Source: Helicobacter mehlei
GTDB lineage: Bacteria > Campylobacterota > Campylobacteria > Campylobacterales > Helicobacteraceae
Reading direction: 5' to 3'
NCBI RefSeq assembly: GCF_003660265.1
Contig: NZ_QXQP01000004.1
Location: forward strand, 31,939 to 95,938
Length of the DNA: 64,000 nt
The notes beneath the pieces are model-generated. The model saw only the letters and a program-made list of their open reading frames with translations. It made no database searches and was not told the DNA's origin. The translations under genes were made by a program, and so were the position numbers. Shown in pieces: positions 18,468 to 29,513 of this stretch. Position 1 is the stretch's first letter; each line of letters starts with the position of its first letter.

Positions 18468-18473
18468 ATTATA
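18468..18473 (-). promoter_or_regulatory. -10 box for the DUF285-SLATT-CD-NTase operon
   Basis: TATAAT on the minus strand in the 49-base gap after the specificity gene, with the start codon 33 bases downstream behind a good RBS. No clear -35 is visible, as is common in Helicobacter. Confidence 0.55.
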
Positions 18474-18483
18474 GCAGGCATGG

Positions 18484-19887
<1,404 letters not shown>

Positions 19888-20468
19888 GCCTCTAGCACGG
19901 CTTGAATCAAGGCTTTATACTGCTCCACACTCATACGCACCTCAGCATAGCGTTTCTCTACTTGGGCGCATTCTGTAATGATTTGCTCTTGCACCTCTAG
20001 GGGGGGTAGGGGGATTTTAATCTCCTCAATGTATTTCTTGGCGATATTCCTTAACGCAATGCCCTTAAACCCCGCCTCCAAAAGCTCCAAATTGTGGCGC
20101 AACACCAAATAAACATAGCGTAAGCGTAAATCGGGGCTAGCCCCTTAAAAATGTAAGTGTGGTCTGAGCTAGCAAACTTACCTGTAGAATAGTGGATATT
20201 GGCACTCCCCCCGTCCCCAATAATCAACGCCTCTATGTCAAAGTCGTAAGCATCGCATTTATACGCCTCTAAAGAGGATTTATAAAAATCAATCGCGCCT
20301 TTTGGGTTTTCAAATGAGGCGGGGCGTTTGCCCTTACCCATACTCTTTAAAACCTCCCCCAATTTCACCAAAGGATACCCACACCCCTCAAAGGGGTTTA
20401 AGCTGGCTTGTTTGGGGTTTAAACTAATCGTTCTATCTACACTGCCTTAGAAAAGTCTATCAACTCCC

Positions 20469-23237
20469 TTAAGGGCGTGCTAAAGAGTTGGTAACCTGCG
20501 GGGTCTGGGTCCTATAGGGGCTTAAATTGGGGCGGGGGGTGTTGGTGCGCACCGCGTGCATAAAGCTTTTAAAGGCATAGGCTAGTTTGGTGGGGTCCTC
20601 TGGGTCTTGGGGGTTGTAAAGGGGGGTTTGTATGTGCTTGATACTTTGGACATTGCCTAGTGCCTCGCTCTCTAGGTCCTCTGTTTGCGCGCTGGTGTAT
20701 TTGATGCCCTCATCGCCCTTGCGCTTGCTCCAATCATAGCCCAAGAACTCTACAATCTTAGCCTTGTTGTTTTTATTATCGCTCTTTTTATCCGGAGGGC
20801 TTTTTAGAATCAGCACCTCTTCGCCCTGAATGAGGGCAAAGAGGCGCATTTTTTCTAACTCTAGGGCGTGCATTTGCTCTAGGGCTTGCTCTCTTTGCCA
20901 TGCCTTTAAGGTGTCTTGGTAGTCTTTGCTTTTAAAATACGCGTTTTGTTGGGCTTTGCCCTCTTGCTTGGGGTCTTTGGCATAAAAGCTAGAAGCTTTA
21001 AACCACTCTTGTTTAAGCCCCTCTGTGGGGAGCTTTTTTTTAAAGGTTTTGGGCTCTTTACTCTCAAAATCGCTAAAATACTCGCTAAAGCTCCGCTCTA
21101 GGGCTGGATTTAAGTTTTTGTCCGTCATGAAGGCTTTAAAGTCCGCATAAGGGTAGCCCCTAAAGGCGCAATATTCTTTTAAAAACTCTGTTTGCTTGAA
21201 GTCTTTTTCAAGCTTGTTTTCTTCAAAATTGGCTTTAGTCAGCGCGTCCAATAAATCGGTGCTGTATTTTTGCGCCTTTTGGGCGAATAAAATGATGGTC
21301 TGCGTGCCCGTGCTCCCAAAGGTGCGCGAATTGAGTTCCACAATACAGAGCAGTTTAAAATGCTCTAGCAAGAGGGCGCGGGTTTTTTCATACAGCCCCC
21401 CCTTTTGTAAGACGCTCACAGGCAAGATGAGCGCGCATATCCCCCCCTTTTTAAGAAAGTGCAAAGCGCGCTCTAAAAAGAAACATTCAATGGAGTTATT
21501 GTTTTCATAGCTCTTGGGGTCAATGCCACTTTTTAGGCTAAAGGGGTTCAGCGCGCTAGGCTCGAGCGTGCTTAAAAAACCTTTCACAGAATAGGGAGGG
21601 TTGGAGAGAAGGCAATCAAAGCTTTCTAGCTCAAAGCTTTTAGCATATCGGGGGGCGATGAAGTCTAGCGCGTCTTGAAAAATCACTTGGCTTTGGCTTT
21701 TGGGGTTGTGAAAAATGCAGGCGAGTTTGGCGACTTTGGAGAGGTCTTTGTTTTTCTCAATGCCATGTACTTTCGCGTCCTTGTGGCGCGCCATAAACTC
21801 GGTTAAGAAATGCCCCGCCCCACAAGCAAAGTCTAAAACTTTGGGGTGATTTGGCAGGGGGGGCAAGGAGTGGATGATAAAATTAGTGATGGGCGTGGGG
21901 GTGAAAAAACGCCCTTCGGTTTGGTGGATGTGGCGGTTTAAAAAGCCTTCAAATAGATCGCCTAAGAATTGGTTATTTTGGCTTTGGCTCAAGTGCAGGT
22001 CGGCGATAAGCCCAGCCACTTGCACGAGGACTTTAAAGTTGAGGTAAAACTCTTCGGAGTTTTCCACCTCAATAAAATTAAACTTTTTGATGTTGAAGTA
22101 TTTTTGTTGATCAAAGATGTCGTCTAATTTTTCTTTAAACTTGCCTTCATAACGCTGGGCTTCTTTAAAGAGATCGCCAATGGCGCTTTTTTTAACATTG
22201 ATGACCTGTTTATTAAAGAGTTCTTTAATGCCCATTTCATAGAGGTTTAAAAGTCTGTCGCAGTACAAAAAGGGGTTGTCTGAGATCACGCCCTTGTAGG
22301 TGAATTGTAGGTCATTAGGGTTTTTGATTTCATCAATCACCTTACACAAGAACAAATCCACAAGGATATAAAAGCTGTTTTCGTAATTGCCAATAGAATG
22401 GTGGCGTAAAATGGTGGCAAATTCGTGGTAAATGCTTGAGATTTGATCGGCAGAGACGGCGCGTAGGTCCTCAAGGCTGTATTTTGTTTTGCCAATGTTG
22501 TAGGCTTGGATGTCTTCTTCAAAAATGCCCTTCGTGGTGAAGGCGTTTGAATAGGTTTGACTCCAGACTTCAAAATAGCTTTTGGCGTTGGTGTTGGCTG
22601 GATCGCTAAAGCCGCGTTTTTTGTCCTCCTGCTTACAATCGCGGTTCAAACGCTCTAAATGTTCGGGATTGTCCTGCATAGAAATTAAGCGCATGTCAGC
22701 TGTGTGCGCGTCTTTGAAAGTGAGTAGGCACAGGTAGGGGATTTTATGCACGGCGTAATAACTAAAGAGCTGGTCGCCATTTTTGAGCGTGGCGTTCCAT
22801 GCCTTGCTAAACTCATTCCCATAAGTTTTATTTTCAATGAGCACAAGGGGGTTAAATTCTTGATTGAGCACTAAAATATCCCCATAAACTTGTTGGTTAT
22901 GCCCCACTTTAAAGGTGGGTTCTAAAATGATGTGCTTTGGGGCGTATCCCTTTTCTAGGAGCTTATGCACCGCCACCAAACACACAAAGTTTTCATTAGA
23001 GCTAAAATTAGTCGTGGTGTTGCGGTGGATAATAAAGCCTGTACTAGGATCATCATTGCTAGGGTAATCGCCCTCTTTAAAACGATGATCTAGGGGAGAG
23101 TAGGCGATTTTTTTGTGTTTGAAATCTACGCAAATTTGGGCGTTATTGGGGTAAGTGTATTCAAAAACCTCGCCCTTGCGTGCTTCAAAGCCTAGAGAGT
23201 TTAAGATGTCTTTTAAGTTGTGTTCGCTGATCACCAT
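20469..23237 (-). CDS. Fused restriction-methyltransferase subunit (type IIG / type I-like)
   Basis: 922 residues combining nuclease and methyltransferase. An N-terminal PD-(D/E)XK-like site is visible as D120 (QVYGDILVLN) and E135-N-K137 (LVLIENKTYG). A helical linker follows, then an N6-adenine gamma-class methyltransferase: FTPTPITNFI, AdoMet motif VLDFACGAGHFLTEF near residue 470 and catalytic NPPYS near 547, with GGICALILPVSVLQKGG. That order matches HsdM, but the attached nuclease makes it a single-chain type IIG/IIB-like enzyme that takes specificity from the S region just downstream. The protein ends at a TAA where similarity to such enzymes continues in the next frame, so its true C-terminus is probably lost. 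Activity would depend on at least one intact S protein being made. The start is the ATG at 23237. Confidence 0.88.
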   Translation of the reverse strand: MVISEHNLKDILNSLGFEARKGEVFEYTYPNNAQICVDFKHKKIAYSPLDHRFKEGDYPSNDDPSTGFIIHRNTTTNFSSNENFVCLVAVHKLLEKGYAPKHIILEPTFKVGHNQQVYGDILVLNQEFNPLVLIENKTYGNEFSKAWNATLKNGDQLFSYYAVHKIPYLCLLTFKDAHTADMRLISMQDNPEHLERLNRDCKQEDKKRGFSDPANTNAKSYFEVWSQTYSNAFTTKGIFEEDIQAYNIGKTKYSLEDLRAVSADQISSIYHEFATILRHHSIGNYENSFYILVDLFLCKVIDEIKNPNDLQFTYKGVISDNPFLYCDRLLNLYEMGIKELFNKQVINVKKSAIGDLFKEAQRYEGKFKEKLDDIFDQQKYFNIKKFNFIEVENSEEFYLNFKVLVQVAGLIADLHLSQSQNNQFLGDLFEGFLNRHIHQTEGRFFTPTPITNFIIHSLPPLPNHPKVLDFACGAGHFLTEFMARHKDAKVHGIEKNKDLSKVAKLACIFHNPKSQSQVIFQDALDFIAPRYAKSFELESFDCLLSNPPYSVKGFLSTLEPSALNPFSLKSGIDPKSYENNNSIECFFLERALHFLKKGGICALILPVSVLQKGGLYEKTRALLLEHFKLLCIVELNSRTFGSTGTQTIILFAQKAQKYSTDLLDALTKANFEENKLEKDFKQTEFLKEYCAFRGYPYADFKAFMTDKNLNPALERSFSEYFSDFESKEPKTFKKKLPTEGLKQEWFKASSFYAKDPKQEGKAQQNAYFKSKDYQDTLKAWQREQALEQMHALELEKMRLFALIQGEEVLILKSPPDKKSDNKNNKAKIVEFLGYDWSKRKGDEGIKYTSAQTEDLESEALGNVQSIKHIQTPLYNPQDPEDPTKLAYAFKSFMHAVRTNTPRPNLSPYRTQTPQVTNSLARP

Positions 23238-23367
23238 GTCCCTTTAAAAAGGGGTATTGTAGCTTAAAGGGGATAAAAAGACTCAAATTTATCCACTAAG
23301 TCTAGCTAGCGATCTTGGCCAAAGCTCCTCACTTTGGGGAGCATACTTTTTAGCCCTCGTTGGAAAT

Positions 23368-25032
23368 CTAGGTTAGTTCTTTGATCTTCTCTAATATCTT
23401 TTGGGCGCGCATGTGCAAAAAGGCTTGGTAGTTTTCTAGAACTTTGGGGTTAGCCAAATCGATTAAGTGGGTTTGCAGGGTTTGATTAAGGTGTGGATTA
23501 CTTTGGTGGTATTTTTCAATGTAGATTTTAGGCGGGCTGTCCTTGATTTCTTGGTTGAGCTTGGCGCTTAAGAAGGTGATATTGGCGATCACATCGGCGT
23601 TAAAATCAGGATTGAGGTGTTTTAAGTGGTTTTTGGGGTAGAAGTGGTGGAGATTGCGTTTTTTGCTCTTGGTGGTGTCGCTCACAAAGAGGTTATCTAA
23701 AAGAACTTTGCTATTGTTATCAAAGTCGCAGGGCTCTAAGGTCGCTAGAACGCATAAAATCCCCCGGTGAAAACCGTTTCTGATATTGATCTTCTCTTCC
23801 ATTAAAAACTCTTTGGTAGTAGTGCGAGGCAATTCTTTTTTAAAATCAACGGGTTTTTCCTTGTGAATCTGCTCGACCAAACCTAATTGTTTTAAGAGAG
23901 TGTCGCCCGTTATGTTATTGCTGAAAAACATGCTACGGAACAACAAGCATCTTAAATTGGCAATTTGCTTGGCATTGGGGCTTTTATGCTCGCTTAGGGC
24001 AAAAAAATACGCCATGAGCATGAGCGAGCCCACAGAGGGCAAGAAGTCAAAGGAGGGGATTTTAAGATCGTGCTTGAGCAAGTGGGCAGCATGGATAAAA
24101 CAAGGGGCGATAAAATCCCATGTTTGTTGCACCTTTTCGGGTTCTAGTCTTAAGATAGTGGCGATAGCGATTTTTTTAGTTAAATTCTCTTGGATATTGG
24201 AACGCAACCAATACGAAATGAGTTGCAAGACCACCATAGGGTGGTCAAAAGCATAGTCTAACTGGTCAAGCTCGGCACGCAAGGTCCTAAACTTGGCTTC
24301 TAAATCAAAACCCGGATGGGTGATGATGGTTTGGGTGGAATCGGTGCTGGGGGGGATGTAAAACTTGGCGCACATCACTTCAAAGGGGGTTAATTTTGTC
24401 CCCCCCGTGTTGATACGGGCAAAAACCTCAACAATTTTATCCAAAGAGGCATTGGTGATTTCAATCACGGGGAAGCGGTATTTTTCGATTTTCTGTTTAA
24501 ACTTTTCAAAGCGTTTTGCTTCTTGTAGGCTCAAGTTGTATTTTTCTTGTATCTCCAAAATGCTTTGGCTGATGAGGTCATACACGCTCACCGCCACCTC
24601 GTTAGTTTCAGCTTTTGGGTCGCGCACAAAGCAAAAATCCCGCTCTTCGTCGGATTCTAGTCTTAGCATGATGTCCTGATAGTCATCCGCTACTCTAGGA
24701 CTTCTTTGCACCCTGAGACCCTGATAGATCATAAAAAGTGCGGTGATCCGTTGTTGCCCATCTAACACATAATAAATCTCACCCGCCTTGGGCTCTTTTA
24801 AAAACACTTGCCCAATCTCTTTATTGGCCTGTAAGCGTTCTTTTGTGCGCCACACCACAAAACTCCCCGTAGGATAGCTCCTAACCAAACTATCGATGAA
24901 TTTAGCAACCTGATCTTTCTTCCACACAAAATCCCGTTGGAATCTAGGGATTTGGTATTCCCCCTCTAGCAAGCAATGGATGAGCTCTTGACAATCCTTC
25001 TCGCTATAATTACAAAAAAAACCCTCTTGCAT
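23368..25032 (-). CDS. GmrSD-like DUF262/DUF1524 restriction protein
   Basis: 554 residues. The N-terminal DUF262 half has IPRFQRDFVWKKDQVAKFID and the nucleotide-pocket motif YYVLDGQQRITALF near residue 95. The C-terminal DUF1524 half carries an HNH-type motif, NLHHFYPKNHL near residue 460, followed by ANITFLSAKLNQEIKDSPP. A single chain with both domains is the arrangement of GmrSD-type IV enzymes and relatives (BrxU, SspE), which cut DNA bearing modified bases and use the DUF262 part as an NTPase. Modified cytosine or phosphorothioate DNA are possible targets; the sequence does not say which. It lies between the restriction gene and flgE2 with only three bases to flgE2, on the same strand. 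The frame is intact. Confidence 0.85.
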   Translation of the reverse strand: MQEGFFCNYSEKDCQELIHCLLEGEYQIPRFQRDFVWKKDQVAKFIDSLVRSYPTGSFVVWRTKERLQANKEIGQVFLKEPKAGEIYYVLDGQQRITALFMIYQGLRVQRSPRVADDYQDIMLRLESDEERDFCFVRDPKAETNEVAVSVYDLISQSILEIQEKYNLSLQEAKRFEKFKQKIEKYRFPVIEITNASLDKIVEVFARINTGGTKLTPFEVMCAKFYIPPSTDSTQTIITHPGFDLEAKFRTLRAELDQLDYAFDHPMVVLQLISYWLRSNIQENLTKKIAIATILRLEPEKVQQTWDFIAPCFIHAAHLLKHDLKIPSFDFLPSVGSLMLMAYFFALSEHKSPNAKQIANLRCLLFRSMFFSNNITGDTLLKQLGLVEQIHKEKPVDFKKELPRTTTKEFLMEEKINIRNGFHRGILCVLATLEPCDFDNNSKVLLDNLFVSDTTKSKKRNLHHFYPKNHLKHLNPDFNADVIANITFLSAKLNQEIKDSPPKIYIEKYHQSNPHLNQTLQTHLIDLANPKVLENYQAFLHMRAQKILEKIKELT

Positions 25033-25035
25033 GCC

Positions 25036-26844
25036 CTACTTCTTCAAGTTGATCGCCTCTTTGACCAAGTCATCCCCTGTGGTGAAGGCCTTAGCGTTCA
25101 TCGAATAGCCCCTTTGCATCAAGATCAAATTTGTTAAAGATCGCCCCGCATCCACATTGCTACTCTCCAAATACTTGTGCATGATCTTGCCAAATTTGAG
25201 CTTGCCATCATCGCGATCCCAGCCTATAATCGGGTTACCGCTCAAGGGGGCAGCCCGTCCATTGCGGGTGGTGTTCTCAATGTCAAATAAATTACTCCCC
25301 ACTTTTTTAAGCCCTTGATCGTTGGTGAAGGTGGCGATCCCCACACGCCCCATCGTCTCAATCGCGCCATTGCTGAAGGCCAAATGAATCACGCCATCAT
25401 CATCAATGCGCATGTTTTGCAACAAACCCTTGGGTTTGCCATCTTGAGAGATTTGGATAATTCGCGAATCTTCATAAGGTTCATCACTGGAGCTATAATC
25501 ATCGCTCTTATCAATGGAGTAGGTCAAGGGGTTGCCCTTAAAATTCAGAGTTACGGGCTGGGCGTGCATTTTGCCTGCTTTATCAAAGCTGATTGTTTGG
25601 CGTACTGATTTGGGGGTGATGGGCGTTTTATCCCGCATCTCCAAAATGGAGCTTTCCACATCCCATTTTTCTTCTGTAGGCGTGGGGCTTAGGGGGTCTT
25701 TGGTGCTGGTCATAAAATAGTCGCTTTTGAGCAAATACTTTTCCCCCCCCTTGTCGTAAATCTCAGCGGTGGTGCTATAAAAGGGGATGCGGATGGGCAC
25801 GGAATCTCGACCTTCATTTTTCTTTAAGATCATGCCATTGGCAATCCAGCCTAACTTTTCTGCCATGTGCCCGCCGATAAACAGAGTCGCTTCTGGGTCG
25901 CTGGGGTTTTTGATCTGCAATAATAAAGGCGAGATCACATCCCCGGGGCGGCTTTTGACAACATCTAAATCTAATTTCGCCTTGCTTTGGAGTAATTTTT
26001 TCAGATCGCCCAAAGTCCTAAACTCATTGTTTTCAACCCCCCCTGTGCCGTATTTAAAGACTAAATCTTGCGCCATGTCGCCCTTGACGATCATGATCTC
26101 TAAATTCCGATGCACGGGCAGATCTAAAGACTCGTTGTCATCATTGGCCAGAGCGTTAGCATCTTGATTTAAAAAGCGATCGTTAATCAGCTGCCCGTTT
26201 TCATCTAACAAATATTGCTCGGCGGGGCGGACATGGTTTTTAGGGTTGAGATTCACACTCATATTCACTTTAGTCGTTAAAACGGGCTGGTATTGCACAT
26301 CTCTTGGCAAATACAGCGTGCTAAGTTTGCCACTCTTTAAAATCTTGGCTTCCTCATCTGGATTGCCCGCCATCAAAACGCCATTTTTAATCTTGTGCAA
26401 GTCGATGCCATAGACATAATAGCCATGGGCATTCACAATATAGCCATCAGCATCCCGTAAGAAATTCCCATCTCGGGTGTAAAAATTCTCTTGAGCTTGT
26501 TTGTAGCCATCCTTGTTGATCTCCATCGTGCCGTTTTTATTAGGTCCCACAATAAACCACCCGCTCCCCTGATAAGCCATGTTAAAATCTGAATCGCTGG
26601 GCATATATTCGCCATCTTTATCTGAGATGGCATTGCTCCCCGCTCTCACCCCAAAGTTGCGATCATCGGCGGTGATGTTGCTACTCCCAAGTGAATCTAG
26701 ATGCGCTGAAAAGAGCGATTTAAACTCGGGGTTGTTGGCTCGGTAGCCCACGGTGTTAATGTTGGCGATGTTGTTAGACAAACTATCGATGCCAAATTGG
26801 TGGGTTTTGATGCCTGAATAGGCGTTGAGTAAGGTATCATTCAT
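25036..26844 (-). CDS. flgE2: Flagellar hook protein FlgE paralogue
   Basis: 602 residues with the N-terminal flagellar rod/hook motif (NAYSGIKTHQFGIDSLSNNI, then NINTVGYRA) and the C-terminal motif (SNVDAGRSLTNLILMQRGYS, then MNAKAF), the coiled-coil ends shared by axial proteins. The middle contains the FlgE D1/D2 beta domains (LYLPRDVQYQPVLTTKVNMS). Length matches the second FlgE of H. pylori (HP0908, about 605 residues) better than the main hook protein (718). It follows flgD by two bases and fliK beyond that, so it belongs to the sigma54-type operon starting near 29500. It forms or modifies the hook outside the cell. Confidence 0.93.
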   Translation of the reverse strand: MNDTLLNAYSGIKTHQFGIDSLSNNIANINTVGYRANNPEFKSLFSAHLDSLGSSNITADDRNFGVRAGSNAISDKDGEYMPSDSDFNMAYQGSGWFIVGPNKNGTMEINKDGYKQAQENFYTRDGNFLRDADGYIVNAHGYYVYGIDLHKIKNGVLMAGNPDEEAKILKSGKLSTLYLPRDVQYQPVLTTKVNMSVNLNPKNHVRPAEQYLLDENGQLINDRFLNQDANALANDDNESLDLPVHRNLEIMIVKGDMAQDLVFKYGTGGVENNEFRTLGDLKKLLQSKAKLDLDVVKSRPGDVISPLLLQIKNPSDPEATLFIGGHMAEKLGWIANGMILKKNEGRDSVPIRIPFYSTTAEIYDKGGEKYLLKSDYFMTSTKDPLSPTPTEEKWDVESSILEMRDKTPITPKSVRQTISFDKAGKMHAQPVTLNFKGNPLTYSIDKSDDYSSSDEPYEDSRIIQISQDGKPKGLLQNMRIDDDGVIHLAFSNGAIETMGRVGIATFTNDQGLKKVGSNLFDIENTTRNGRAAPLSGNPIIGWDRDDGKLKFGKIMHKYLESSNVDAGRSLTNLILMQRGYSMNAKAFTTGDDLVKEAINLKK

Positions 26845-26846
26845 TT

Positions 26847-28001
26847 TTAACTCTTTTGTGTGTTAAGCCCCTGAAATAAGGGCGGGCGTGTGGGACTAGC
26901 TATCTTTGGATGCTCTTGAGCACTTGGGGTGTGGTGTTCTTGAGGCTTGGGGGTGCTTAGAGTTTTAGGCGGGGTTTGGGGGCTAGCTTGTGCGGTGGAA
27001 TTTGTTGGCTTGGTGTGGGTGGGGCTAGCTTGTGCGCTTGGTTGCTTGTGGGGCTGGGTGGGTGTGTTAGGGCTTTTAGTGGGCGTGCTTGCTTGGGTGT
27101 TCTGGGGAACTTTTTGGGGCGTGCTCTGCGTGTGGGTTTTAGATTGCACCAAGTGGGCTAAACCCTCCCGCTGTTCTTTTTCTTGGCGGGTCGTGTTTTT
27201 GTCATAAAACTCTAGGGCACTATCCATAGGCAAGATCATCTCCCCCATACGCAACATAGGCTTGCCCTTGTCAAACACCACGCTTTGCACCTCGCCCCGC
27301 CCGATACGCGTATGCAAGTATTTATTGGTCTTGGGGTCTAAATTATATTGTGCGAACACCTCATAAGTGCCTGCCTCTACGGGCTTACCCTGTGCATTCA
27401 GCCCGTCCCATTCAAACTTGACATAACCTTGCTTGCCACTATCCCCCTTTAAAGACAAAGTGCGGACTAATTGCTTATCTTTGTCATAAATTTGGACATC
27501 TGCCGTGCCTTCAGCGGTGTTAATGGGTTCATCAAAGTAGAGTGAGAAATCCACCTTGCCCTTAGTAACATTGATCCCCTTGACATCGGTTTCAGCGATC
27601 TTGCCAATCATGGTTACGCTGTTTAAGCCGGAGGCTTGAGTCATGACCGCATTGCTTTTGAGCGTATTATCCACGCCCTTATCTAGGTGCTCCAAAGTCT
27701 CCTTAAGCTTGCCCTGAAAATCCTTGAGAGATTGGTTGGTTGCCTTGGTGGATTGCATCGCATCGGCAACTTCCTTCATCGCCTTTTTATTCTCCTCTTG
27801 CATTTCCACTTGGGTGAGTTGTGCGGTTTGGCTGATGATTTTGTCTGTCTCCATGGGGGCTGTTGGGTCTTGATTTTTGAGTTGCTCCAAAAAGAGTTTC
27901 ATAAAAGCGTCTTTGTCTAGACCATTGGCGATTTTAGGCTCGTGTTTTTTCTTTTCCATCGCCGCCTTTGCGCCGGTTACCTCTGCTAAATCAATTGGCA
28001 T
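26847..28001 (-). CDS. flgD: Flagellar hook cap / scaffold protein FlgD
   Basis: 384 residues. The N-terminal export and cap region is typical: GLDKDAFMKLFLEQLKNQDP, then TAPMETDKIISQTAQLTQVE. The FlgD Ig-like fold follows (VKFEWDGLNAQGKPVEAGTY). The last 100 residues are low-complexity Pro/Thr/Gln/Ser sequence, longer than in most FlgD proteins. FlgD caps the growing hook and is exported by the flagellar secretion system. It lies between fliK and flgE2 in the hook operon. Confidence 0.93.
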   Translation of the reverse strand: MPIDLAEVTGAKAAMEKKKHEPKIANGLDKDAFMKLFLEQLKNQDPTAPMETDKIISQTAQLTQVEMQEENKKAMKEVADAMQSTKATNQSLKDFQGKLKETLEHLDKGVDNTLKSNAVMTQASGLNSVTMIGKIAETDVKGINVTKGKVDFSLYFDEPINTAEGTADVQIYDKDKQLVRTLSLKGDSGKQGYVKFEWDGLNAQGKPVEAGTYEVFAQYNLDPKTNKYLHTRIGRGEVQSVVFDKGKPMLRMGEMILPMDSALEFYDKNTTRQEKEQREGLAHLVQSKTHTQSTPQKVPQNTQASTPTKSPNTPTQPHKQPSAQASPTHTKPTNSTAQASPQTPPKTLSTPKPQEHHTPSAQEHPKIASPTRPPLFQGLNTQKS

Positions 28002-28050
28002 GACCGCCTCCTGAATCTAAATGTCTGCCATTATACCCAAAAGTCTTTAA

Positions 28051-29491
28051 TCATGCATACTGGGGTAGACCTACCTTGTTTGGCTCTTGAGGGGAGTTGG
28101 GCTCATCATTTTTGATGGGTTGGGGATTTTGCTGGGGTTGGGGATTGGCAAAGTGCCCTTGTTGTTGCTGTTGTTGCGCACCTTGTTGGAAGCCCCCCCC
28201 CTGCCCCCCACCATGGCTACTAAAACTCAAATTAACATCGCTAAAGCCCATCTGTGCAAGATTTTGGCGTAATTCGTTTTGATAAGAGGAGAGTAGAGCA
28301 CTCACGGGGGCACTAGAAGCCACACTCACCTGTATATTCTTGCCCACCTGTTGGATCACCACATCCACTTTGCCTAATTTATCGGGGTTGAGCTCCATAG
28401 AAAGTTTGGTGATAGGGGGCTTGAAGTCTAGGAGTTCTTGGCGTAGGGTAGTGGCAAAATTTTTCAAGGTCTCCTTAATTTGGGGGGCTTGGATTGGGGA
28501 TTTGCTCTCTAGATGGGCATTATGGGCGTTGTTGTGGGCACTCTCAATGGCTTTGGGCTTAGAATCCTCATCGCCCTCTTTGGAGATGGGATTTTGTGCA
28601 GGTCCATATAAAGGCAAGCGGTTGGGATCAAAAGATAGGGGGATAAATGTGCGCTTGGGTTTTAAAGGACCCTCTAAGGCTTGCTTAAATGCTTCTTTGA
28701 TCTCGCGATCATTGGTGGCATTGTCCTTGATGGGTGCATGGCGGGGCATGGGTTTTTGCTCTAGGAGGTGGGCTAGGGGTGTGGTGGGGGCTTTGGTGGC
28801 CTGTGGGGCTGGAGTTTGGGTGGTTTTAGGCTTTAAAAGCTCCTGAGTGGATAATTTGGTTGTTTTTTCAGATTTGTCCATCTCCTCCTTAGAGGTCTTT
28901 TTTTGATCCAAATCATCTAAAATTGCCTTGTTTGGATTGACTAGGGGGGTGTTTTTGGCAATCTCTTTGGGATTGATTTTGCCAAGAGTGTTTTTTTCCA
29001 CATCGCCCTTATCATCTTTTTCATGCTTGATTGTGCCCAATTTTAGTTGCTTGGCACTCTCTAAGTTTTTGATGTCTGAAAGTTTGGCTTGCTTGCCATG
29101 GAGTTTAACATCTTTAGGGGCTTTGGCGTGCTGGAGCAAATCCAAAGGGGGTTGTTTTTTGCCAAGCTTTTCGGGTTTTTCAGGCTTGAGTTGGGTGTTT
29201 TTCTTGGAGTTGAGTAAATGGGCTAGGGGGCTATCAGGGGCAATGTGCTCGGGTAGTTTGTTTTTGAGCTCTTTAAGTTCCTTGCCCTTTTTGGGGACTT
29301 TTTTTAAGATCAACTTTGGGCTTGTCTGCTTTGGCCTCTGTTTTTTTGCCGTGTTCTTTCTTTTTGAGCTCTAAGAGTTTTTTAAAAGCATCCTTGCTTT
29401 TTTCGGAGGTTTTTTTATGGCTGGAATGTGTGGGTCCCTTGCTGACAACTTTTGGTGCTTCCACATGTGTAGGACTGAGTGCCACGACCAT
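28051..29491 (-). CDS. fliK: Flagellar hook-length control protein FliK, split by a frameshift at A7
   Basis: Two overlapping frames make one gene. The first (ATG 29491) encodes MVVALSPTHVEAPKVV and a Lys-rich stretch to KPKVDLKKSPQKGQGT, stopping at 29273. The second is open from TTG 29313 to 28051 (420 residues) and carries the Lys/Pro-rich ruler part and the FliK C-terminal domain (LSMELNPDKLGKVDVVIQQV, then QNELRQNLAQMGF). They exchange at the A7 run 29299-29305; removing one A or adding two gives a single protein of about 480 residues. The tail holds a Gln-rich stretch and a G9 run. FliK measures hook length and switches export to filament subunits. Slippage of polymerase at A7, a genuine mutation or a read error could explain the break. 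Confidence 0.8.
28193..28201 (-). repeat. G9 homopolymer near the 3' end of fliK
   Basis: Nine C on the plus strand, giving GGGQGGGFQQ in FliK just after its C-terminal domain. Slippage would change only the last 50 or so residues, beyond the export-switch domain. Confidence 0.85.
29299..29305 (-). repeat. A7 run at the fliK frame switch
   Basis: Seven T on the plus strand (A in the gene) at the point where the two fliK frames overlap. A6 or A9 would restore one frame. Confidence 0.8.
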
Positions 29492-29513
29492 CCTTTGATT
29501 TTTGACTCATGCA

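Noticed and set aside
28340..28846. 168-codon plus-strand frame over fliK
   Set aside because: It is the antisense shadow of the Lys/Pro-rich fliK region, giving Ser/Trp/Gly-rich nonsense.
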